A stretch of 64,000 nt of DNA, from NCBI RefSeq assembly GCF_003386795.1, contig NZ_QTUC01000001.1:1178001-1242000 (forward strand), given 5' to 3'. Shown piece by piece: positions 1-9,014 of this stretch; position 1 is the first letter of the stretch; each line of letters opens with the position of its first letter. The notes beneath the pieces were generated by a model. The model saw only the letters and a list, made by a program, of their open reading frames with translations, searched no databases and had not been told where the DNA came from. This DNA comes from Thermasporomyces composti (GTDB lineage Bacteria; Actinomycetota; Actinomycetes; Propionibacteriales; Actinopolymorphaceae). Both the position numbers and the translations under genes were made by a program.

Positions 1-1353
1 GGCGGGGGCACCTCGACGTAGCGCTCGGTCGACGGGTCGAAGACGGCGATGCCGCGACCACGGACCCGTCGGCCAAGGTTGACACGGACTCGGCAAGGCT
101 CCTTGTAGGAGTAGTTGACGACCAGCAGCCAGCGGTAGTTCGGCTCATCGGGCTTGCTGAACTGGCTGAGGATGACCGGGTCGCCCCACGACTCGGCGAC
201 GTACTCGTCCGGTGCGAACGCGGGTAACCCAGGCGGCGGGAAGTCCAGCAGGTTGGCGATGCCGAGAACCTCCGGGCGCAAGGGCTTGAGCTGCCGGCCC
301 ACGCGCGCCAGCCAGTTGTTGTTGATGTCCTTGGCGGCGTAGTACAGGTCGGTGCGTTGGCCGTCCAGTGTGATCAACCCGGGGCCGAACTCGGCGTAGA
401 CCTCTGGAGTCCAGTAGGTGAAGTACTGGATGCCCTTGCAACCGAAGGCGAGGCTGACGTTGATCTGCCACAGCAGCTCCTCCGGGGTGGGGCGTCGGTA
501 GTTGGTGCTGGTGAACGACTGCACGTAGACCCACGTCGGGAGGTCGTACGTCAGGCCGGCCGCGCGCACCTCGCCCCACTGTTCCAGGAAGCCGAGGTTG
601 TCACCGGTCCGCCGGAACGGGTAGTTGTCGAACGACACCATGGGGGTGACAGCACCTCGATGAGCTCCCGCAGCGCATCCCCCGTGTGCCAGGGAGCGGC
701 GTTGGTGTGGAACAGGACGTCCGGGGCCAGCTCCCGACCCAGGCGGAAGACTTCGGCCATGCTCGGGTACCACTCCTCGGTGGGCTCATCCTTCAGGTGT
801 AGGCCGGCGAACGCCGGATATGGCCGGTACTCGGCGAGCGTGTCGATGAAGATCTGCCGCCACTGGTCCCGGGGGTAGTCGCGGATTCCGTAGATGCGGA
901 AGTCGGTGGGGACGCCGTAGAGGCCGTGCTCCTCGCACAGCCTCAACATCGTGTCGTTGACGGGGAAGTCGACGATGTCGTTGACGCCGAGGACCCACGT
1001 GAAGCCGGCTTCGGCGATCTCGGCGTACCGCTCGCTGGTGGTGAACGGCTGAGGCGGTGGCCAGAAGAAGCCGATCGGCAGGTCGGGTCCGCTCAACAGC
1101 GGCAGCTCGGCCGCGCCGACGAACGGCGCCGGACCTGCCAGTCCCGGCACACGCGGGGAGAGACGGTGCGCGGTCGGCGCTTCTTCGCCAGCGGACGAGC
1201 TGGCGAAGGCGGGACGCCCCGTTCCCAAGGACAACGCGGCACCGAGGCCACCTGCGGCCAATCCCAGGAAGCGCCGGCGCTCCAGGTTCCCCGACGATGC
1301 GAGGACTGACGATGGGGAGCCTTCGTGCCTGAGGGATCTGCCTCGAACACCAT
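1..1353 (-). pseudogene. Tat-exported TIM-barrel glycosidase-like protein, broken by two frameshifts, 3' end off window
   Basis: The ATG at 1353 follows a strong GGAGGAG site, but its frame is soon lost. A one-base loss in the G run near 1290 is needed to reach the frame reading N-L-E-R-R-R-F-L-G-L, a twin-arginine signal. That frame runs to about 645, where a C5 run needs one more base to continue into V-S-F-D-N-Y-P-F. The joined protein looks like an exported (beta/alpha)8 glycoside hydrolase: H-L-K-D-E-P, N-A-A-P-W and I-Q-Y-F-T-Y-W resemble GH42/GH-A type barrels, and the final part is beta-rich. The C-terminus lies beyond base 1. Substrate unknown. Either a young pseudogene or two homopolymer sequencing errors. 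Confidence 0.6.
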
Positions 1354-1596
1354 GGGAACTCCTCCGGCGCTCCGGTCGAACTCGATGTGGAGTCGCGTGT
1401 CTGACTCGCCTCCACCACTGTCCGGAGAGCTACCGGAGGCACGTAATGAAGCCTTGGATCATGGGCAAGGTCCTGGATCGGTCAGAGCGCTGCCACGATG
1501 TGGCCGCCTAGGACGGCTCGGCCACTTGGAACCCGACACGGCGCACGTCCGTTGACTCCCACGACAGCCTCCGATGACGAACTCGGGAGAACCTTC

Positions 1597-2226
1597 ATGT
1601 CCGACACCACCGTGCCGTCGTCTCCGATCACCGTTCGCCGTGCCACGGCTCACGACCTCGATGAGGTGACCGCTGTCTTCGCGGCGGCGGTCTGGGACGA
1701 GGCGGTCGCGGCGTGGATGCTGCCCGATGAAGAGCGGAGGCGCGCGTGGGGTCACGCCACCGCCTTTCGGCGTTACCTGGGCGCTCAGATCGACGACGGT
1801 GCGCTCGTCGTCGCCGGTGGGGCACAGATCGCCGGCGTCTCCGTCTGGTCCCGCGTCGACGGATCGGACCCCGACGACGATCAGGGCGAGCTGATGACGA
1901 CCGTCCGGACGATCTACGGACCCTACGTCGATCGTTTCGTCACGGTGATGACGGCGACGGCCCACGCCCACCCGTCCGAGTACCCCTACCTCTACCTCGC
2001 GCAGATGGCGGTCTTACCGAGGCATCGCGGTCGTGGGCTGGGAAGCGCGATGCTGCGCCACGGTCTCCGGACCGCGGACGACGACGGCCTCGCCACCTAC
2101 CTCGAGGCGAGTACGACTCGCAACCGCGCGCTCTACGCCCGCCACGGGTTCGTCGACTACGGTCCCCCGATCCGGCTGCCCGACAACGGGCCCAGCCTGC
2201 AACCCATGCTGCGCGAGCCAGCCTGA
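1597..2226 (+). CDS. GNAT family N-acetyltransferase
   Basis: A 209-residue protein starting at ATG 1597, with GGGAGA six bases upstream. It spans the whole GNAT fold. The acetyl-CoA pyrophosphate loop is R-H-R-G-R-G-L-G-S-A near residues 145-155, followed by the C-terminal Y-L-E-A-S and A-L-Y-A-R-H-G-F motifs (beta5/alpha5). GNATs move an acetyl group from acetyl-CoA to an amine; the acceptor cannot be told from sequence. It is likely cytoplasmic, with no signal or membrane segment. It stands alone between the broken glycosidase and the LCP gene. Earlier in-frame starts from 1498 lack a ribosome site and would add a non-conserved extension. Confidence 0.85.
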   Translation: MSDTTVPSSPITVRRATAHDLDEVTAVFAAAVWDEAVAAWMLPDEERRRAWGHATAFRRYLGAQIDDGALVVAGGAQIAGVSVWSRVDGSDPDDDQGELMTTVRTIYGPYVDRFVTVMTATAHAHPSEYPYLYLAQMAVLPRHRGRGLGSAMLRHGLRTADDDGLATYLEASTTRNRALYARHGFVDYGPPIRLPDNGPSLQPMLREPA

Positions 2227-2326
2227 GTCGCGGCAGCCCGGATGCGCCAGCCAATCATCCACACTTTTCGGCGAACTGGTCCTTGGATACCTGAACCGTC
2301 GATATGGGTGTGGTCAGACGCCCACG

Positions 2327-3796
2327 ATGGTTGGCATGCCGGAGCCACGCGAAGACGAGCAGATTTCGTCGCACGAGCCCTCCACCAGTCGGTCAGCCAG
2401 CGCATCACCAGCGAGAATCTTCGGCCGGGCGCTGGTTCTGACAGTCGTTGGCGGACTCGTTCCCGGCCTTGGCCTGATCAAGGCAGGTCGACGCAAGGTC
2501 GGATTGACAGTGCTCGCCCTCTTCGCGCTCCTCGTCGGCGCTGCCGTCTACGCCGTCATAGCGGAGCGACGGACGTTGCTGCACTGGGCTGTCCAGCCCA
2601 AGGCGTTGCGGCTCGCCGCGATCATCCTCCCCGCCTTGGCCGTCGCGTGGGCGGTCGTCATCCTCGCGACCTATCGGTCGCTGCGACCCAGCACCGCAAG
2701 GGCATGGCAACGGCTTGTCGGTGTCGGCGCGGTCCTCGCCTTGATCGGCGTCGTCGCGGCCCCGCTGAGCGTGGCGAGCCGATACGCCATGGTCCAGAAG
2801 GACATGGTCGAGCACATCTTCGCCAAGAAGGAGAGCAAGAGCGCGACCAGACCGACCAAGGTGACCGTCGAAGACCCGTGGGCAGGTCAGGATCGTGTCA
2901 ACGTCCTGCTGCTCGGCGGTGACGGTGGTCACGACCGAATCGGCATTCGACCCGACAGCATCATCACCGCCAGCATCGACACCCGCACCGGCGACACGGT
3001 GCTGTTCAGCCTGCCGCGCAACCTGCGCAAGATCCCGTTCCCCAAGGACTCCGTGCTCGCCGACGCCTACCCCAACGGCATCTACGCGGGACCCGGTGAC
3101 CAGCTGGAGTGGATGCTGAACTCGATCTACGAGAACGTCCCCGACCAGCATCCTGACCTGCTCGACAGCGACAACCCGGGCGCCGACGCGACCAAGCTCG
3201 CGGTGAGCGGTGCCCTCGGGTTGCGCATCGACTACTACGTCCTGGTCAATCTCAAGGCGTTCGAGCAGCTCATCGACGCCTTCGGCGGCATCACCGTCAA
3301 CGTGAACTACCCGGTGCCCAAGGGTGGCAGCGAGGAGGAGGGGCTCAAGCCAGGAGGCTGGATCCAGCCGGGGCCCAACCAGCACCTCGACGGCTTCGAC
3401 GCGCTGTGGTTCGCGCGTGGACGGTGGGGCCTCGACGACTACCAACGGATGCTGCGCCAGCGCTGCGTCATCAAGGCGATCATCGACCAGGCCGACCCCA
3501 TCAAGGTGCTCACCCGGTTCGAGGCGATCGCCAAGTCCTCCAAGGACCTGGTCTTCACCGACATCCCACAGTCGATGCTGCCGGCGTTCGTCGACCTGTC
3601 GCTGAAGGTGAAGCGAGCGAAGGTCACGAGCGTCGCCTTCACCAACAAGATCATCTCTCCGTGGGAGCCGAACTACGACGAGATTCACGCCATGGTCCAA
3701 GAGGGCCTGAGGAAGAGCGCGAACGCCTCCTCCTCGTCCTCCTCCATCACCGACTCCCTCGAGGATGCCTGCGCCTACCGACCGCGTCGCCCGTGA
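2327..3796 (+). CDS. LytR-CpsA-Psr (LCP) family cell-wall ligase with extra N-terminal membrane segments
   Basis: LCP enzymes transfer lipid-linked glycopolymers such as teichoic acids, arabinogalactan or capsule onto peptidoglycan outside the membrane. The 489-residue product has an N-terminal region of about 190 residues with four hydrophobic stretches, where the usual LCP protein has one. The LCP domain follows: V-N-V-L-L-L-G-G-D, R-P-D-S-I-I, S-L-P-R-N-L and later R-Q-R-C-V-I, carrying the conserved Asp/Arg residues of the fold. The C-terminus is Ser-rich. ATG 2327 was chosen as the first Met giving a sensible N-terminus; no good ribosome site is visible, and ATG 2336 is an alternative. 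It could serve the polysaccharide made by the island at 44-60 kb, but that is only inference. Confidence 0.85.
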   Translation: MVGMPEPREDEQISSHEPSTSRSASASPARIFGRALVLTVVGGLVPGLGLIKAGRRKVGLTVLALFALLVGAAVYAVIAERRTLLHWAVQPKALRLAAIILPALAVAWAVVILATYRSLRPSTARAWQRLVGVGAVLALIGVVAAPLSVASRYAMVQKDMVEHIFAKKESKSATRPTKVTVEDPWAGQDRVNVLLLGGDGGHDRIGIRPDSIITASIDTRTGDTVLFSLPRNLRKIPFPKDSVLADAYPNGIYAGPGDQLEWMLNSIYENVPDQHPDLLDSDNPGADATKLAVSGALGLRIDYYVLVNLKAFEQLIDAFGGITVNVNYPVPKGGSEEEGLKPGGWIQPGPNQHLDGFDALWFARGRWGLDDYQRMLRQRCVIKAIIDQADPIKVLTRFEAIAKSSKDLVFTDIPQSMLPAFVDLSLKVKRAKVTSVAFTNKIISPWEPNYDEIHAMVQEGLRKSANASSSSSSITDSLEDACAYRPRRP

Positions 3797-3819
3797 GGCT
3801 CTCGACACCCACCCATCCC

Positions 3820-3859
3820 GTCGTGGCCTGAGCGTGGAGTACGGCGCTCAGGCCACGAC
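3820..3859. terminator. Bidirectional hairpin between LCP and ABC genes
   Basis: A perfect 15-bp inverted repeat (3820-3834 with 3845-3859) has a 10-base loop. It lies between the convergent LCP and ABC genes and includes the ABC stop codon. No U-tract follows, as is common in high-GC actinomycetes. Confidence 0.7.
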
Positions 3860-6800
3860 ATGTTCCCCGCGCGCGTACGCCGCCCACAGCTGGGCGTAGC
3901 GGCCACCCGCGCCCAGCAGCTCCGCGTGGGTGCCGTCCTCGACGACGCGCCCGTGGTCGAGGACGACGATGCGGTCGGCCCGCTCAGCCGTGGTGAGCCG
4001 GTGGGCGATGAGCAGCGTCGTCCGCGACCGGGTGAGCGTCTCGGTCGCCCGGATGACCAGCGCCTCCGTCGCCGGGTCGAGCGCCGCCGTGGCCTCGTCG
4101 AGCAGGAGGATGTCGGGATCGACGAGGTAGGCGCGCGCCAACGCGATGAGCTGGCGCTGTCCGGCTGAGAGATTGCGGCCTCGCTCTCCCACCGGGTGGA
4201 AGTAGCCTCCGCGCATTCGCGCGATGACCCGGTGGGCACCGACGGCACGGGCGGCCGCCTCCACGTCCTCGTCGGTGGCGTCCGGTCGGCCATAGGCGAT
4301 CGCGTCGCGGATCGTCCCTGGGAAGAGGAACGGCTCCTGTGGCACGTATCCAAGCCGCTGGCGGTACGCCTCGAGGTCGAGGTCGCGAAGGTCGTGGCCG
4401 TCGACTCGAACCGCTCCTGACGTGGGGTCGTAGAACCTCGCCACCAGCTTCACCAGCGTCGTCTTGCCGGCACCCGTCTCGCCCACCAAGGCGACCGTCT
4501 CGCCCGGGCGTACCCGCAGGCTCACTCCGTCCAACGCATTCGTCTCAGCGTTCTGGTAACGGAAGGAGACGTTGTCCAGCACGACCTCGCCGCGGAAGCG
4601 GGTCACCTTCATCGGCCGCTCCGCCTGAGGTGTGGACGTCGGGGTACGCAGCAGCTCCGCGATCCGCCGCAGACCCACGCGCGCCTGCTGGTACCCGTCG
4701 AAAACCTGGGACAACTGCTGGACCGGGGAGAAGAACAGGTCGAGGTAGAGCAGGTAGGCGATCAGCTCGCCAGCGGTCAGCTCGCCGCCACGGACGAGTC
4801 CGGCACCGACACCGAGGACGACCGCCGCGGCGACGACGTTGAGGAACTGCACGAACGGGAAGTACGTCGCGATGTAGCGCTGGGCCCGCAGCCGGCTCAC
4901 CCGGTAGGCGTCGCTCTTGCGGACGAATCGGTGGGCGTTGTGCTCCTCCCGCCGGAACGCCTGGGCCACGCGCATCCCGGCGACGTTCTCCTGCAAGTCC
5001 GCGTTGACGACACTGATGCGCTCACGCGCCTCCTGGTAGGCCGCGGACGACTTGGCCCGGAACACCAGCGTGGCGAGGATGAGCGCCGGCATCACCGCGA
5101 GCACGCACAGTGCCAGCTCCGCGTTGATCCACACCAGCGCGACCAGCACACCGACGAACTGCAGGAGCGCGACGACCGCGGTGAGGAGCGAGGTCTGCAA
5201 GAACGTCGACAGCGCGTCGATGTCGGTCGTCATGCGGGTCATGATGCGACCGCCCATCTCGTGCTCGTAGTAGTCGAGACCGAGCCGTTGCAGGTGGGCG
5301 AAGAGCTTGACCCGCAGGGTGTAGAGGACCCGCTCACCGGTTCGTCCGGCCACGCGGGTCTGCGCCACGTTGACCGCCCAGTTGGCGATGACCACGCCGA
5401 GCGCCACGGCGGTGACGACGAGCACCACCGAGTACGCGTCCTTCGCGATGCCCGCGTCCACGCCGTGTCGGATCAGCAACGGCAGGGTCAACGAACCCAG
5501 GGCGTCCAACATGACGAGCAGCACGGCCACCAGCAGCGGCCGACGGAAGGGCCGGAGCGTCCGCCGCAGGCTGAAGGCCGGATCCGGCTCGCGGGCCCGG
5601 GCCGCGTCGGCGTCGGGTGAATCGGTGATCGGCGGCAGCTTGGCGACCTGGGCCAGCAGGCCGGGTGTCGGCGGCAGGTTGGACAGCCAGCCGCCGCCGG
5701 GACCTCCGCCTCGTCCCCCTCCCCCGAAGCCGCCGCCTGGCCCCGTCGGCATCCGCACCCGGGTCAGGTGGCTCGGTTGGGTGGACACGGGACGTGTCGC
5801 CCACGCCGAGGGATCAAGCCTCCCCGCGGGCTGACCATCGGAGGCGTCGGTCGTCTCGGTGGTCGCGAGGAACGCGTCGAGCTCCCCGGCGTCGATGCCT
5901 TCGGCGTCCTCACCCGGCCCCGACAGCAGCAACCGATACAGCGGGCAGCGCGCCTCCAGCTCCGCGTGCGTGCCGACATCGACCAGACGGCCCGCGTCCA
6001 AGACCGCGATCCGGTCCGCCAGCTGGAGCGTGGACCGACGGTGGGCGATGATGATCGTCGTTCGCCCGCGCATGACCCGACGCAAGGTGGCGTGAATCTC
6101 CGCCTCGGTGCGGGGGTCCACCGCTGAGGTCGCGTCGTCGAGCACGAGCAGAGTCGGGTCGGACAGCAGCGCGCGAGCCAACGCGATGCGCTGTCGCTGA
6201 CCCCCGGACAAGGTGAGGCCCCGCTCTCCCACCACGGTGTCGAGACCCTGGGGAAGCGCCTCGATGAACTCCATCGCCTCAGCGGCGCGAGCGGCCGCGC
6301 GGATCTGCTCGTCGGTGGCGTCGGGTCGTCCGTAGGCGATGTTGGCGCGAACCGTGTCGGAGAAGAGGAAGCTCTCCTCGAAGACCAGACCGATCCGCGC
6401 CCGCAGGCTGGCGAGGGTGACGTCACGGACGTCGTAGCCGTCGATGCGCACGGCCCCGTCCCAGACGTCGTAGAAGCGGGGCAGCAGTTGGGAGATCGTC
6501 GACTTTCCTGATCCGGCGGTCCCGACCAGCGCGAGCGTCTCGCCGGGCCGCACCCGCAACGACAGTCCACGCAGGACTGGGTCGGAGTCGACGTAGCCGA
6601 ACGTCACGTTCTCCAGCTCGACACCACCCGGTCCGCGGGGCAGCTCGACCGCCCCCGGCTTCTCCCGTACCTCCGGCTGGGAGTCGATGACCTCGAACAC
6701 GCGGACGACGCTGGCTCGGGCCTGCTGCCCGAGAACCAAGAAGTTGGAGAGCATCCGGGTCGGCGCCACGAGCTGACTCAGGTAGCTGGAGAAGGCCAGG

Positions 6801-7720
6801 AAGGTTCCCAGCGTGATCGAGCCGCGCAGGGTCAGCCAACCACCGAGGGCGAGGATGCCGACCTGGCCGACGAGCGGCACAGCCTGCAGCGTCGGGCTGA
6901 ACCGACTGGTCAGTCGGATGGCGCGCATCCGCGAGCCGAACAGCTGCCTGGCCTGGTGGTCCAGTCGGTCGAGCTCCCGGCGCTCCTGCCCGAAGCCCTT
7001 GACGACCCGGACACCGCTCACGGCGGCCTCCACGATCGCGGCGACCTCGGCAGCCTGCTGCTGTGCCTCCCAGGTGGCGGGGAACAGCCGGCTCCGACTG
7101 CGGTAGCCGATGACGACGAGCGCCGGCACCACCGCGAGAGCGACGAGGGTGAGCAACGGCGACAGCCATGCCATGAGGGCCAGGGAGATGGCGAAGAGCA
7201 GGAGGTTGCCGAGGCTGTTCGGCAGCATCTGCAGCAGGCCCTGCACGACCATGATGTCGCTGATCGAGCGGCTGACCACCTGGCCGGTGTGCAGCTCGTC
7301 CTGGCGCGCCCCGTCCAAGCGCAGCAGGGCCCGGAAGAGGTCCTCGCGCATCGCGTGCTGGACGTCGAGTGCCAGCTTGCCGGCGAGGAAGCGCCGGACG
7401 AATCCAGCGCCGAACACCAGCAGACCGACCCCGAGCAACACCGTCACCCACGGCAGCATCGCGGCGCGGTCGGTGAGGATCACCTCATCGACGATCTGTC
7501 GAAGGATCAGTGGAACCAACGCGGTGCCGCCCATCCCAACGACCGCGCCACCGAACGCCGCGACAACGAGCCACTTCGAACGCCAGCAGTAGCCGGCCAG
7601 ACGACGGATCCACCGGTGCGTGGGAGAGGTGGAGGACGTGATGAGCGGGTGCGTGCTGGCGCGAGCGTCGTTCTCGGTGAACGTGGCGGCTGTGTCGTCG
7701 GTGGGAGTCTCTGGCGTCAT
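3848..7720 (-). CDS. Fused heterodimeric-type ABC exporter (TMD-NBD-TMD-NBD)
   Basis: A 1290-residue protein joining two type-IV ABC exporter halves that are usually separate genes. Half 1: TMD about residues 45-350, Walker A G-T-A-G-S-G-K-S-T at about 398, signature L-S-G-G-Q, Walker B ending L-V-L-D-D. Half 2: TMD about 720-1000, Walker A G-E-T-G-A-G-K-T-T at about 1078, signature L-S-A-G-Q, Walker B ending L-L-L-D-E. A Gly-rich linker lies near 657-680. NBD1 has Asp for the catalytic Glu and Glu for the Q-loop Gln (V-F-E-E-S), and NBD2 has the odd signature. One ATP site is therefore canonical and one degenerate, as in TM287/288 or BmrCD. Probably a lipid or drug exporter. The ATG overlaps the MarR stop (ATGA), so the two genes are co-transcribed and MarR probably controls the pump. 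Confidence 0.92.
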   Translation of the reverse strand: MTPETPTDDTAATFTENDARASTHPLITSSTSPTHRWIRRLAGYCWRSKWLVVAAFGGAVVGMGGTALVPLILRQIVDEVILTDRAAMLPWVTVLLGVGLLVFGAGFVRRFLAGKLALDVQHAMREDLFRALLRLDGARQDELHTGQVVSRSISDIMVVQGLLQMLPNSLGNLLLFAISLALMAWLSPLLTLVALAVVPALVVIGYRSRSRLFPATWEAQQQAAEVAAIVEAAVSGVRVVKGFGQERRELDRLDHQARQLFGSRMRAIRLTSRFSPTLQAVPLVGQVGILALGGWLTLRGSITLGTFLAFSSYLSQLVAPTRMLSNFLVLGQQARASVVRVFEVIDSQPEVREKPGAVELPRGPGGVELENVTFGYVDSDPVLRGLSLRVRPGETLALVGTAGSGKSTISQLLPRFYDVWDGAVRIDGYDVRDVTLASLRARIGLVFEESFLFSDTVRANIAYGRPDATDEQIRAAARAAEAMEFIEALPQGLDTVVGERGLTLSGGQRQRIALARALLSDPTLLVLDDATSAVDPRTEAEIHATLRRVMRGRTTIIIAHRRSTLQLADRIAVLDAGRLVDVGTHAELEARCPLYRLLLSGPGEDAEGIDAGELDAFLATTETTDASDGQPAGRLDPSAWATRPVSTQPSHLTRVRMPTGPGGGFGGGGRGGGPGGGWLSNLPPTPGLLAQVAKLPPITDSPDADAARAREPDPAFSLRRTLRPFRRPLLVAVLLVMLDALGSLTLPLLIRHGVDAGIAKDAYSVVLVVTAVALGVVIANWAVNVAQTRVAGRTGERVLYTLRVKLFAHLQRLGLDYYEHEMGGRIMTRMTTDIDALSTFLQTSLLTAVVALLQFVGVLVALVWINAELALCVLAVMPALILATLVFRAKSSAAYQEARERISVVNADLQENVAGMRVAQAFRREEHNAHRFVRKSDAYRVSRLRAQRYIATYFPFVQFLNVVAAAVVLGVGAGLVRGGELTAGELIAYLLYLDLFFSPVQQLSQVFDGYQQARVGLRRIAELLRTPTSTPQAERPMKVTRFRGEVVLDNVSFRYQNAETNALDGVSLRVRPGETVALVGETGAGKTTLVKLVARFYDPTSGAVRVDGHDLRDLDLEAYRQRLGYVPQEPFLFPGTIRDAIAYGRPDATDEDVEAAARAVGAHRVIARMRGGYFHPVGERGRNLSAGQRQLIALARAYLVDPDILLLDEATAALDPATEALVIRATETLTRSRTTLLIAHRLTTAERADRIVVLDHGRVVEDGTHAELLGAGGRYAQLWAAYARGEHVVA

Positions 7721-8205
7721 TGACCGCGCGGCACCTCTTCCAGCGTCGTCGGCGGTGGAGCGGGTCGCGTCGCGCGTCGCTCGGCACGTCGAGCCCACCG
7801 AGCGTCCAGCGCAGCGTCGATCTCGGCGAGCTGGGTGAGCAGCGCGTGAGGATCGGAGATCTCGGCGAGCAGCGGCTTCAGGCGTTCGCAGTAGGCCTCC
7901 TCGGCACGAGCGAGCGCCTGCCGTCCCCGCGGCGTGAGGGTCAGGCGAATCGCGCGACGGTCCCCCGCGACGCTCTCCCTGTTCAGCAAGCCGGCGTTGA
8001 CCAGTCCATCCACCACGAGGGTGACCGCCGGCTTGCTGGTGGCTAAGCGGCTGGCGATCTGGCTGGACCGCTCGGTCCCTCGAGCGACCAGCTCGAGAAT
8101 GCGGAACTGGGCGAGGCTGACGCCGGCGTCCGCACGCTCGAGCAGTCGAGCCAGGCGCACCAGCGTGCGGGCTCCTTGCGCGACGGATGGTTCAGGGACC
8201 CTCAC
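7717..8205 (-). CDS. MarR family transcriptional regulator
   Basis: A 162-residue winged-helix protein. The helix-turn-helix S-Q-I-A-S-R-L-A-T-S-K-P-A-V-T and the wing D-R-R-A-I-R-L-T-L-T-P-R-G follow the MarR pattern (R-x-x-x-L-T-x-x-G). The GTG at 8205 is preceded by AAGGTG about 9 bases upstream; longer readings of this frame upstream lack any family similarity. Its stop overlaps the ATG of the ABC exporter, so it most likely represses itself and the pump until a ligand binds. A partial palindrome lies at its own start (8207-8221). Confidence 0.9.
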   Translation of the reverse strand: MRVPEPSVAQGARTLVRLARLLERADAGVSLAQFRILELVARGTERSSQIASRLATSKPAVTLVVDGLVNAGLLNRESVAGDRRAIRLTLTPRGRQALARAEEAYCERLKPLLAEISDPHALLTQLAEIDAALDARWARRAERRATRPAPPPTTLEEVPRGQ

Positions 8206-8206
8206 A

Positions 8207-8221
8207 GTTATGCACCTTAAC
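8207..8221. promoter_or_regulatory. Possible MarR operator
   Basis: GTTA and TAAC arms separated by 7 bases, directly in front of the MarR start codon and overlapping its ribosome site. Position and AT-rich arms suit an autorepressor site; no proof. Confidence 0.3.
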
Positions 8222-8347
8222 GACCAAGTGTGACTCAGGACCGAGGCCGCGCGCTCGGAGTGTCCGGATCCGGACCGTGGTCGGCCGGTCTCGATGTCCG
8301 CCGGCATCGCCGTCGACCCGTCGGGACGACCGATGGCGAAGCTCACC

Positions 8348-8364
8348 TCGACGGTGACCGTCGA
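8348..8364 (-). terminator. Possible terminator after the GerMN lipoprotein gene
   Basis: A 17-base palindrome (8-base arms around one base) lies 36 bases past the stop of the GerMN gene. It could fold as a 7-bp stem with a 3-base loop. No U-tract. Confidence 0.3.
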
Positions 8365-8399
8365 CGTTCGACGTGACGGTTCGACCGGGAGGAGGTCGG

Positions 8400-9014
8400 T
8401 CAGGAATCGACCAGCATCAGGTAGCCGTCGGCGGTCAAGGGTTCCGACGTCAGGGACCCGTCGCCCAGGGGCGCCTCGATGGGGCGGCCCGCGCTCGCGA
8501 GCCGCACCCGGTCGACTTCGGGCAGCGCGGTCACCGACAAGACGACCTGTGCCACAGTGAGCGTGCCCTGCTCGGCCGACAGCCCCGCGACGTCGCCGGA
8601 CAAGTCGATGGTGGCGGTGCGGTCGGTCAGCGAGACAAGCCGCAGGCGAAGACCGGGCGGGATGGCCGAGGTGAGACCTTCCGCCTGTTCGGAGTCCGAG
8701 GGGCCCTCGACGAGCGCTCGCAGGACCGCCGTCAGCCGTCGAGTGGCCGGTCCGACACCGATGTCGCGGCGGACACCGGTGAGTCGGTCGTGGGCGACGA
8801 AGTACACCGTCGTGGACGCGGGCATCCGCTCGACGCGCAACTCCGACGGGCTCGTCGGGCTCGTGGACTCGAGCAGGCCGAACGGAACGCTCCTCGGGTC
8901 GATGAGGGTCGGCTTCTCCTGCTCGGGGATTCCACATCCGGTGAGTGTGAGGAACCCCGTGAGCGTGAGGAGCAGGGCCACAGCGGTCAGCGACCGCGTT
9001 CGCGACGTCCTCAT
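8400..9014 (-). CDS. GerMN-domain lipoprotein, partner of a two-component system
   Basis: A 204-residue secreted lipoprotein. A hydrophobic signal ends in a lipobox L-T-G-C about residue 27. The rest is a single GerMN (sporulation/spore-germination type) domain, with T-V-Y-F-V near the start and the pattern L-V-E-G-P. LpqB, the lipoprotein of the MtrAB system, also has GerMN but is near 580 residues and has a beta-propeller; this one is short. The ATG overlaps the kinase stop (ATGA). The likely role is to modulate the sensor kinase from outside the membrane. Confidence 0.8.
   Translation of the reverse strand: MRTSRTRSLTAVALLLTLTGFLTLTGCGIPEQEKPTLIDPRSVPFGLLESTSPTSPSELRVERMPASTTVYFVAHDRLTGVRRDIGVGPATRRLTAVLRALVEGPSDSEQAEGLTSAIPPGLRLRLVSLTDRTATIDLSGDVAGLSAEQGTLTVAQVVLSVTALPEVDRVRLASAGRPIEAPLGDGSLTSEPLTADGYLMLVDS

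Noticed and set aside
2405-3808. A long minus-strand frame opposite the LCP gene
   Set aside because: No ribosome site or family motif; the LCP catalytic residues are on the plus strand.
8262-8275. Perfect 14-base palindrome GTCCGGATCCGGAC between the MarR and GerMN genes
   Set aside because: No loop for a terminator, and not close to a start codon; no role can be supported.
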